This document shows, piece after piece, positions 44,894-54,649 of a stretch of 64,000 nucleotides of DNA. Made by a program: the position numbers and the translations under genes. Origin of the DNA: Oncomelania hupensis (taxonomy: Eukaryota; Mollusca; Gastropoda; Littorinimorpha; Pomatiopsidae); assembly GCA_036898135.1 (NCBI GenBank), contig CM072517.1:68005604-68069603 (forward strand). Direction: 5' to 3'. The notes under the pieces were generated by a model. The model saw only the letters and a list, made by a program, of their open reading frames with translations. It made no database searches and was not told the DNA's origin. How positions within the stretch are numbered: position 1 is the stretch's first letter; every line of letters starts with the position of its first letter.

Positions 44894-46100
44894 TGTCAGG
44901 AATGAGGTCACTGTCAACGCACGGGAGGATCCTTATGCAGCCCTTCCCCAAAATACGCAGTGATTTCAGGGGGTGCCACACCACCTGTCGCGGTTGCCTC
45001 CGAATTCTTAATAAATAGGCGGTGTGTGCAATAGGAGTACTTCCTAAATAACTGTCAACATGTATTTTGACCGCTTTTCAGGGGAAGCAACTCTCATTGA
45101 CCTACTTTACCTACTTTCGGTTTATGCTGTCAACATGTATTGTGTAACCGCATTTCAGGGGAAGCAACCTACTTTCGGTTTATTTAGGGATAATGCCTAT
45201 TGAGGACAGAGTCACAGCATCAAAGATGAGAAACACGCGCGCATTTGCACCATGGATGCGTACACTCAGTATGATGGTGATGCAAATCAACTTATTCACT
45301 CATAATGATAATGTTTATGAATGGCAACAATGATGTGTGATCACATATGATAAAAGTGAAATCTGTGTGTTAATCCAGGGTTAATAGTCTCCTCTCTGAA
45401 AATCCTTATCGGGAAGAGAGGGGACTATAAACTGATTAAAAAAAAAATAAAAATAATCCAGGGTTGTCCCAGCTGTTGTTCATGAGTTTGTGACGAAATA
45501 AAATTGACACACTTATCTTCACTGTAGTGTAGAGTCTTGCGGTGACGTAAATGTTACTATCGTTTTATACCCTGTTACTTCATTGTCGCTGTCTTTGTCT
45601 TGATGTCATGGATACTTTGATGTTGTTGTTCCTCGGCGACTTGCATACAACTCCCGGCCTGCACTGATTGCGCCTGAAACGATCAGGTGGTGACCTAATG
45701 TCCCATATATGAATTTTATATAACGAACTTCAGGTACAATGTAATGTTCTTCGTTCGTAGAAGCATTAAAAAGTTGTATAATGATAGTTGATAATGAATG
45801 ATAGATGAGATGACTGATGATCCTTCTTTCATGCTTTCACTTTCATGCCTTACATACAATGACATAAACAAAACTTCTGCCAAGTGCTCTCCAAACCGGA
45901 TCCTCTGCAAGAGATCTAACATAAACATAACTTTATCAACAATGTGAGATGAAGTTTAAGAAATCTACGAATCGGTCTAGAACGCACTAAGGCTAAAAAA
46001 ATATAGAAACAATAATGGAAAAATTATAATTATTTCATACGAAAACAAACTAACATGGAATAAAACACATTTTTGTATATTGCTTTGTTTACTTTAGAAC
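44894..46100. other. No gene; short tandem duplication and a hairpin
   Basis: A ~70-bp phrase (CTGTCAACATGTATT ... TTTCAGGGGAAGCAAC ... CCTACTTTCGGTTTAT) occurs twice in tandem at about 45,053-45,185. At 45,388-45,432 ATAGTCTCCTCTCT pairs with AGAGAGGGGACTAT (one mismatch) around a 17-base loop. I see no exon. Confidence 0.5.
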
Positions 46101-46262
46101 TATCTATCTGGCATCTGCTAGCCCAGTATAGCCTAACTAAATACGTACCCTCGATGGTGCATGAATATTTTTATTGATATGTTTACCTGTCTAGCTATCT
46201 ATCTAGCCTCTGTTAGCTCAGTACAGCCTAGCTAAACATGTAACCACGATGGCGCATGAAGA
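46101..46262. repeat. Diverged direct duplication (~93-bp spacing)
   Basis: CTATCTATCTGGCATCTGCT ... GATGGTGCATGAA and CTATCTATCTAGCCTCTGTT ... GATGGCGCATGAA are about 80% identical, 93 bases apart, just left of element G. Confidence 0.7.
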
Positions 46263-46549
46263 ATGAACCCAACGGTACGTGAAAGCAAAGATGGCTTCTT
46301 ACAAGGGTAACGTACAGTTGACGACCTTGGACACTTGAGTCAGGTGAAAGCTGGTGGGCCCTCTCCACCCAAGGCTGACTCACTCTGTATCCCAGGTACA
46401 TCTCGGTATCCCCCTTGGTCGTTTCCTTCAACTGGTGTGCCTTGCACAGTTAATGCCGTGTATAATAAGGAGTCACTTGCAATTATTCTTCGATCGTTCG
46501 CCAGTGAAGACTTGGTGTTGTTGTTTTCTCCCTTTCTCTACTATGACGC

Positions 46550-48581
46550 TGTCACGTCCCAACTGCCTCAACAGAGGTTCGACATGTATGCTCTTTCACA
46601 CGAGAAAAAAAACCCAACACCTAAATAAACTCTAAAAGTCAAAACCAGAAGTAACAAGACAATTTCTTTATTTCACTCACTCATTCGCACTAAAAATTAA
46701 CTCCCTTTTTCCCACTTCCCAACCAACCAACCACCCTCAATCCCACTAATATAACCCCAAACTAATACATAAACAATTCGCTCAAAATAATAATGATAAT
46801 TAAATCAAAATGAAAAATGTCTAACTACAAAATGTACACAAGATTTATAATAATTATGGCTGAAAACAGCTTACTGCCAACAAGGTAAATAATTGAAGCA
46901 AATGCTTTAAGTCTTTATAAATATTCAAACCTTGTTACATTTAAATTCCAAACAGATACAACAAGTCTTTTATATTATATAAAATGAATAAGAAAATTTA
47001 TCCTTTATGTAAAATAGAATTTGTAAGAAAATAATCTAAATTATTAATTAATTAATATCCGGCGAATTAATTCCCCCAGACAAAACTATACAATCACAGG
47101 GCTACTTAATCAGGTAGGTAATATCACTCAAGCAATGATTATTATTCAATTTAAATTAAATATATTTCAATCTACTGAAATTTCCAAGTTAGCACATGTA
47201 AATAAGTATTTCTTTCATAAATGGTTCCTTAACAGACATAGTTATTTGTCATGTGAATGCAGGGTGCGTGTGTGTGTTGTGTGAACAGCTATAAACAGCT
47301 TAATATCGAAAATGCAACTTTTTCCTTGACACAAGAACCTTAACCTAGGGTTGACCAAGGAAACGGCGTTGGTTCAGCACACTCTACACACAAGCGGCCC
47401 AGCTGGAAGGTGGAACCCTCAACTCTGAGTCTGGTTTTGGTTATTGGTTTTGGTACATCTACAACAATACATACAAAATACGCAACCATTAATAATTATA
47501 TTACAATATATTGCACAAGCATCCCGCTGTCGGAATGGTTGTCTCCCTTTCAACGTTCTTACTCATACTCCCTGTCATAACTTCTGTCATCGCACATGTA
47601 CATTCACAATCACCTCCTTTCTGTCATCTCTTCACTACATAACAGCGAATTCTTTTATATCAATTTATAATTATTTAAGTTATAATACATTTTAGAAAAT
47701 TCTCTCTCTCTAGGTATTTATGCAGCAAATAATATGAAACATAAAATAGAATTTAAGAAAACGTAATTAACTATCCATTCACACTGCATGCATAACCCAA
47801 ACCCCCGAACGTAATGGCCAACTGAGAAATTGAGGTAAGCAACTTACGCTACCAGTGGATCCTCCGGCCTGTTGACAAAGACACACAAAATGACTGGACA
47901 GACACACAGGCACAGATGGTTAGGCAAGGTGATACACAGGCAGAAGAAGTCCTAGACGGAGTCACAGGTCACCCGACGTTATACGTAGATAACTCAGATT
48001 TCACTGAGAATACACAGCTGGTATTCTAAACAGCTTAGAACAGTTCCAGTTAAACAAACACTTCCAAAGTGTTCCCAAAACAGTCCTCCTCTTCCGATAA
48101 CTAGTCTATCTTTTTCGTTGACAGTCTGATCAGTACGACCCACAGACGACGTCACTATCTGGCACCTTGACACAACACTGATCTGTTGATTCTGGCTACA
48201 TAAGCGATATGTAAATGCTTTCTGCTCCTATCAAAATATACAGTGCATGGGGTTTTATACGATTAGCTTAGAATCTTCTAGAACATAGTCGTTTTAATTA
48301 TAATTCGGTTCCTGCACTGTTCGCGATTAGAGCACGCATTTCACACATAGAATATCGCATGGCAGCACTCAATCTTCCCAATAACAAAATAGCCAACTAT
48401 GCTGTTTTCTAACATAGTGCGTTCTGCACGGGTGCAATCATTCGCTACTTCTATTAATTATAAACTTAATTAATTTATTCTGATGCTCTCCCCTTGACTA
48501 CCGTAACTTCTAACCTCTATGTACAGGCTGATGATTAAACTATATACATAGGCGCACGACTGCAAACTGCGTAGCGTGACA
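46550..48581 (-). repeat. 3' LTR of element G (LTR1)
   Basis: Termini TGTCACG...CGTGACA. Just inside, the - strand reads CTTGGTGGGGTGCTG before the LTR, a short purine-rich tract that could prime plus-strand synthesis. It shares with LTR4 and not with LTR2/3 diagnostic bases such as ACCAACCAACCACCCTC, ACACTGATCTGTTGATTC and TCACTCACTCATTCG. Confidence 0.9.
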
Positions 48582-48631
48582 CAGCACCCCACCAAGACGA
48601 AAACTAACAGTTTTAGTTCTTAACAAACACG

Positions 48632-51600
48632 CTACTCAGTTCTGCTCAAGAAATCAGCTGGTACATTTTCCTTCCCTGGAATACTCTCCACTACCAGATC
48701 GAAAGGTTGGAGTTGAAGTGCCCACCTCATGAGTCTACAATTTGTAGTCTTTGCTTGTTGCAGGTATTGCAAAGGACGGTGGTCGGTCTGCACAATGACT
48801 GTCCGATCATACAGGTACTGCTTGAACTTTTGTACCCCCCACACCAATGCTAAACATTCCTTCTCTATGGTGGAATAGTTCCTCTCTGCTTGGTTTAGCT
48901 TCTTGCTGGCACATGAGATTGGCTGTAAACCTAAACCCTGGTCCTGGCACAAAATCGCCCCTATTCCAATCTCTGACGCGTCTGTTTGTAGCACCAATGG
49001 TTTCTCCATGTCGGGCATACAACATACAGGTTTGGAGCATATGCGGTTTTTGAGCGTCCGGAATGCCACTTCACAAGCATCGGACCACTGTACGGGACCT
49101 GATTTGCCTCCCTTGGTCAAGTCGGTCAGCGGCACCGCTATCGCAGCAAAATTCGGCACAAACTTTCGATAGTACCCTGCTAATCCAAGGAATGACCTGA
49201 CCTGTTTCTTGGTAGTAGGACATGGTGCATTCTGGATCTTGTCCATCTTTCCTTGTTCTGGTTGCACTTTGCCTTCTCCCACTATGTGTCCCAAATACTC
49301 CAGCTTGCGGAATCCCAGGTAGCATTTTGACGGACGCGCTGCTAACTGTACTTCCCTCAGACGTTTAAACAAGATGTCTAAACACTCCAAATGCCTCTCT
49401 AGAGTTTCTGTGGCTACCATGAGATCGTCCATGAAGTTGTCGACTTCTTTCATCCTCAATGGCATCAACATCTTGCGCATCATGCGTGAAAAAACTGCCC
49501 CTGCGGTTTTCAGTCCGAAGGGCATGACGCACCATTGGAATTGTCCCTCATTGGTAGTGAAAGCTGTCTTGCACTTATCCTCACTCTTCATAGGTATTTG
49601 CCAATACCCCTTAGACAAATCGATCTTGCTCAGGTACTTGGCCCTTGAGAGTTTGTTGAACAGGTAGCCTATGTCTGGCATCGGCTCGGCATCGAAAATC
49701 ACCTGCCTATTGAGCTTTCTGAAATCGACGCAGAGTCTGACTGCTCCGTCCTTCTTCTTTACTAGAACGATCGGTGAACTGAACGGTGAAGCTGCTCGCT
49801 CGATCACCCCCATAGCTAGCATCGTCTCAACCTCTGCCTTGATTGTCTCCATCTTTGAATGAGGTAACGGGTACTGTTTTGTCCTTACTGGACGGTCGTC
49901 ATCCAGTCGTACTTCGCACTCATCTAACGTGGTGCGCAAAGGCAAGTCAGTCAGGATGTCAGGGTAACGAACTAATAGCCTCCTAATTCCTGCATGGATC
50001 TCCGGGCTATCTGCATCAAGATGCACGTCATCTAACGTCTCTGACTGCTTCAACACTACGGTGGGTATGCCCTCGACTGTTGGTACCTCTTCCCATTCGT
50101 CTGCTTCATCAACTACTACAACTGTGGCAATTTGAACTCTCTGATGGTACAGTTTCAGTAGGTTGGCGTGAAACAGTTTCACCTTGTTCCCAATGCGAAT
50201 CTGATAATCGCATTCGTTTCGACGACTTACGACTTCGTATGGCCCCCTCCAGCTCATTTCTAGTTTGTTGTGCTTGGTAGGCAATAAAAGCAGCACTCTG
50301 TCTCCTGCTTGAAACGTTCTAGGTTTCGTCTTCTTATCGAAGTGTCTTTTCTGCCTCTCGCCTGCTTTCTTCAGACTTTCCTTCGCTAGCGCGCACGTTT
50401 CCTCGATTCTGTTTCGCAGGTCCACTACATACTGACTAGCCACCTTCACTTCCTCTCCTTGACTGTCCTTCGTCCACAAATCTCTCAGAACTGACATGGG
50501 ACCCCTCACTGTCTTGCCATATAGTAGCTCAAAAGGTGAAAAACCTGTGCTCTCTTGAGGTACCTCCCTATACGCGAAGAGCAGCGCTGGTATGTACCTG
50601 TCCCATGCTTTCGGTTGCTCCTTCGTCAGCTTTTTGAGCATCGACACGAGTGTACCATTAAAACGCTCCACGAGCCCGTCGCACATTGGATGGTATGGTG
50701 TTGTTGCCTTTCCATGGATTGCTAACAGTCTGTTTACTTCGGCCATCACGTTTGACATAAATTGTGTCCCTTGATCTGTTAATATCTCTTTGGGAATTCC
50801 CACTCTTGTCCAGATCTCCCACAATGCTTCGGCAACTCTCTCGGCCTCTATGCCTTTCAGCGCTACTGCCTCGGGATACCGTGTCGCATAGTCTACCATG
50901 ACCAAAATGTATTGGTTGCCTCTGTCTGACATAGGTTTTATAGGACCCACAATATCGACTGCAACTCTCTGAAACGGTTCATCAACTAGAGGTAGTTTCT
51001 GCAGCGGAACTTTTGCTACCCTACCCCTGGGAACTGTTTTCTGGCATTCGGGACACGATTCGCAGAATCGCCTAACATCCCCGCACATTCCTGGCCAATA
51101 GAACACCCCCCATATCCTCTCACGTGTCCTCTTTCCACCCAAATGTCCGGCCATAGGAGGGTCGTGCGCCAGGCGCATCACCTCTCCTCTTAGCTTGCTA
51201 GGCACGACTAGCTGCATTAGCTCCTCTTCTCCCTGATGGTGTACTCTGTACAAAATGCCCTTCTTTTTGCAGAAGCTAACCATCGCTTTGCCTGACTTGA
51301 GTTTCGTCCCTTGCTTCTCGCACTCTCTAGCTCTAGCTAAAGTGGGATCTTCTTCCTGCAACTTGGCCAACTGAACGGGCGTCACATCGAGTTGGAATGG
51401 CTTCGGAATTGGCAGTGCTTTCTCCTGCTTCCCTTCTGCTCTGGCCTGTGCCCTGGTCTGAACGGCGGCTATCGCACACTCTAACCCATCTACAGCCACT
51501 GGACTACGATAGCCTCCCTTGAAAGTAACCCAGTTGCCTAGAATGACATCGGGTACAACTTGCTCGATGACGATCAATTCTACTGTACCCTTCACGAAAG

Positions 51601-52588
51601 CTGAGTCTACTTCTACGTACGCTGTAGGATACTTCCCTGACTTGACCTGATCAGCGAACATGACCTCGATCTCTCTACCCGTCATATCCTCAGGACGCAC
51701 CCACTTGGCTGCTACTGCCCCCACCTCGGCACCAGTATCTCTCAGAATCTTCACAGGCTGACCCCTGACTGTTCCCATGCTCCACGGGTTGTACGGCTGA
51801 ATGGTACTAAAGCTAGTCTTAGTCATTTCCGAGTGAATCGGTCCTGAATCCGGACTGACAGTGATACGTAGCAACTGTTTCGGACTACGGCACTCCTTCG
51901 CTACGTGACCTAGCTTCCCGCACTTGAAACACTTCACAGGACGTTTCTCCCCACTAGGTTCCCTCCTCTTATCCTCTTCACCCTTGTTGCCACTAGGACC
52001 ACTCCTCGCTGCCCCTACAGGCTGACTGACAGCACGATTACCCCCCTTGTATGGCACGCTACCGAACACTGGTCTGTTACTCACTGTCCGTTTCGCATCT
52101 ACATGTAACTGGGCAATCTCGGCTGCTTGCTCGCCGTTCTCAGGCTGCCTCTCCCTCACAAACAGCTCTAACTCAGGGTTCATTACTGACAACAACTGTT
52201 CAGTCAGAAAGACATCAAGCACTACGCCCGCATCATCTATATCCTTCTTAGCCAAAGAAAACCATCTCTTCACTAAGACTTGTACTCTACTCAAGTACTG
52301 CGGAAAAGTCTCTGTGCCTTCTTTCCTACTCCCCCTGAACTGTTTGCGGTAGTAGTCAGCATCTCTCCTAAATCGTTTCAGAAGAGCCCCCCTGACCACT
52401 TCAAAATCGACTATCTGCTCTGGAGTTAACTTCAGATACGTCTCTCTTGCCTCCCCTGACAACAACGGTGACAACCTAGCCGACCACGTCTCTTCCTTCC
52501 ATTTCTGAGTTCTAGCTATTTGCTCAAAGTGTTGAAGATAGCTCTCAATATCCTCTTTGCCATCAAATGGTTGGACCTTGATCTTGTA
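48632..52588 (-). CDS. Element G gag (C-terminal part)-protease-integrase-RT-RNase H polyprotein
   Basis: An uninterrupted frame of about 1,318 codons. In order it shows the gag domain (YKIKVQPFDGKEDIESYLQH, ARLSPLLSGEARETYLKL), zinc knuckle CFKCGKLGHVAKEC, protease VKILRDTGAEVGAV (D-T-G), and integrase HHCC (RLAHDPPMAGHLGGKR, CESCPEC). The integrase core residues are DIVGP, ILTDQGTQF and CDGLVERFNGTL (D, D, E). RT has SKIDLSKGYWQIPM, VMPFGLKTAGAVFSRM and VDNFMDDLMVATET, and RNase H has LVLQTDASEIGIGAIL, IEKECLALVWGVQKFKQYLY and TDHRPLQYL, ending PADFLSRTE. All catalytic residues are present. Integrase before RT is the Gmr1-type order. The frame is cut by element H at 52,588; the gag N-terminus continues at 60,268-60,894 in a compatible phase. 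Confidence 0.93.
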   Translation of the reverse strand, partial: YKIKVQPFDGKEDIESYLQHFEQIARTQKWKEETWSARLSPLLSGEARETYLKLTPEQIVDFEVVRGALLKRFRRDADYYRKQFRGSRKEGTETFPQYLSRVQVLVKRWFSLAKKDIDDAGVVLDVFLTEQLLSVMNPELELFVRERQPENGEQAAEIAQLHVDAKRTVSNRPVFGSVPYKGGNRAVSQPVGAARSGPSGNKGEEDKRREPSGEKRPVKCFKCGKLGHVAKECRSPKQLLRITVSPDSGPIHSEMTKTSFSTIQPYNPWSMGTVRGQPVKILRDTGAEVGAVAAKWVRPEDMTGREIEVMFADQVKSGKYPTAYVEVDSAFVKGTVELIVIEQVVPDVILGNWVTFKGGYRSPVAVDGLECAIAAVQTRAQARAEGKQEKALPIPKPFQLDVTPVQLAKLQEEDPTLARARECEKQGTKLKSGKAMVSFCKKKGILYRVHHQGEEELMQLVVPSKLRGEVMRLAHDPPMAGHLGGKRTRERIWGVFYWPGMCGDVRRFCESCPECQKTVPRGRVAKVPLQKLPLVDEPFQRVAVDIVGPIKPMSDRGNQYILVMVDYATRYPEAVALKGIEAERVAEALWEIWTRVGIPKEILTDQGTQFMSNVMAEVNRLLAIHGKATTPYHPMCDGLVERFNGTLVSMLKKLTKEQPKAWDRYIPALLFAYREVPQESTGFSPFELLYGKTVRGPMSVLRDLWTKDSQGEEVKVASQYVVDLRNRIEETCALAKESLKKAGERQKRHFDKKTKPRTFQAGDRVLLLLPTKHNKLEMSWRGPYEVVSRRNECDYQIRIGNKVKLFHANLLKLYHQRVQIATVVVVDEADEWEEVPTVEGIPTVVLKQSETLDDVHLDADSPEIHAGIRRLLVRYPDILTDLPLRTTLDECEVRLDDDRPVRTKQYPLPHSKMETIKAEVETMLAMGVIERAASPFSSPIVLVKKKDGAVRLCVDFRKLNRQVIFDAEPMPDIGYLFNKLSRAKYLSKIDLSKGYWQIPMKSEDKCKTAFTTNEGQFQWCVMPFGLKTAGAVFSRMMRKMLMPLRMKEVDNFMDDLMVATETLERHLECLDILFKRLREVQLAARPSKCYLGFRKLEYLGHIVGEGKVQPEQGKMDKIQNAPCPTTKKQVRSFLGLAGYYRKFVPNFAAIAVPLTDLTKGGKSGPVQWSDACEVAFRTLKNRICSKPVCCMPDMEKPLVLQTDASEIGIGAILCQDQGLGLQPISCASKKLNQAERNYSTIEKECLALVWGVQKFKQYLYDRTVIVQTDHRPLQYLQQAKTTNCRLMRWALQLQPFDLVVESIPGKENVPADFLSRTE

Positions 52589-54599
52589 TGTCACGTCCCA
52601 ACTGCCTCAACAGAGGTTCGACATGTGTGCTCTTTCACACGAGAAAAAAAAACCAACACCTAAATAAACTCTAAAAGACAAAACCAGAAGTAACAAGACA
52701 ATTTCTTTATTTCACTCACACATTCGCACTAAAAATTAACTCCCTTTATCCCACTTCCCAACCTACCAACCCTCAATCCCACTAATATAACCCCAAACTA
52801 ATACATAAACAATTCGCTCAAAATAATAATGATAATTAAATCAAAGTGAAAAATGTCTAACTACACAATGTACACAAGATTTTTAATAATTATGGCTGAA
52901 AACAGCTTACTGCCAACAGGGTAAATAATTGAAGCAAATGCTTTAAATCTTTATAAATATTCAAACCTTGTTACATTTAAATTCCAAACAGATACAACAA
53001 GTCTTTTACATTATATAAAATGAACAAGAAAATTTATCCTTTATGCAAAATAGAATTTGTAAGAAAATAATCTAAATTATTAATTAATTAATATCTGGCG
53101 AATTAATTCCCCCAGACAAAACTATACAATCACAGGGCTATTTAATCAGGTAGGTAATATCACTCAAGCAATGATTATTATTCAATTTAAATTAAATATA
53201 TTTCAATCTACTGAAATTTCCAAGTTAGCACATGTAAATAAGTATTTCTTCCATAAATGATTCCTTAACAGACATAGTTATTTGTCATGTGAATGCAGGG
53301 TGCGTGTGTGTGTTGTGTGAACAGCTATAAACAGCTTAATATCGAAAATGCAACTTTTTCCTTGACACAAGAACCTTAACCTAGGGTTGACTAAGGAAAC
53401 GGCGTTGGTTCAGCACACTCCACACACAAGCGGCCCAGCTGGAAGGTGGAACCCTCAACTCTGAGTCTGGTTTTGGTCATTGGTTTTGGTACATCTACAA
53501 CAATACATACAAAATACACAACCATTAATAATTATATTACAATATACTGCACAAGCATTCCGCCGTCGGAATGGTTGTCTCCCTTTCAACATCCTTACTC
53601 ATCCTCCCTGTCATTACTTCTGTCATCGCACATATACATTCACAATCACCTCCTTTCTGTCATCTCTTCGCTACATAACAGCGAATTCTCTTATATTAAT
53701 TTATAATCCGGTTTAGAAAATTCTCTCTCTCTCTTTCAGTATTTATGCAGCAAACAATATGAAACATAAAATAGAATTTAAGAAAACGTAATTAACTATC
53801 CATTCACACTGCATGCATAACCCAAACCCCCGAACGTTATGGCCAACTGAGAAATTGAGGTAAGCAACTTACGCTACCAGTGGATCCTCCGGCCTGTTGA
53901 CAAAGACACACAAAATGACTGGACAGACACACAGGCACAGATGGTTAGGCAAGGTGATACACAGGCAGAAGAAGTCCTAGACGGAGTCACAGGTCACCCG
54001 ACGTTATACGTAGATAACTCAGATTTCACTGAGAATACACAGCTGGTATTCTAAACAGCTTAGAACAGTTCCAGTTAATCAAACACTTCCAAAGTGTTCC
54101 CAAAACAGTCCTCCTCTTCCGATAACTAGTCTATCTTTTTCGTTGACAGTCTGATCAGTACGACCCACAGACGACGTCACTATCTGGCACCTTGACACAA
54201 CACAGATTCTGGCTACAAAAGCGATATGTAAATGCTTTCTGCTCCTATCAAAATATACAGTGCATGGGGTTTTATACGATTAGCTTAGAATCTTCTAGAA
54301 CATAGTCGTTTTAATTACAATTCGGTTCCTGCACTGTTCGCGATTAGAGCACGCATTTCACACATAGAATATCGCATGGCAGCACTCAATCTTCCCAATA
54401 ACAAAATAGCCAACTATGCTGTTTTCTAACATAGTGCGTTCTGCACGGGCGCAATACATTCGCTACTTCTATTAATTATAAACTTAATTAATTTATTCTG
54501 ATGCTCTCCCCTTGACTACTGTAACTTTTAACCTCTATGTACAGGCTGATGATTAAACTATATACATAGGCGCACGACTGCAAACTGCGTAGCGTGACA
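52589..54599 (-). repeat. 3' LTR of element H (LTR2)
   Basis: Starts TGTCACGTCCC, ends GCGTGACA; about 95% identical to the G LTRs. Shares H-specific states with LTR3, including missing CTGATCTGTT near 54,200, ACCTACCAACCCTC, and loss of the TTATTTAAGTTATAATACAT segment near 53,705. Confidence 0.9.
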
Positions 54600-54649
54600 C
54601 AGCACCCCACCAAGACGAAAACCAACAGTTTTAGTTCTTAACAAACACG

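Noticed and set aside
47444..47695. ~80-codon frame present in all four 2-kb LTRs
   Set aside because: Repeated because the LTR is repeated; it lies on the strand opposite to the element, has no recognisable domain, and is altered between LTR pairs.
50592..52352. + strand frames within elements G and H
   Set aside because: Antisense shadows of the gag-pol frames, with no motif of their own.
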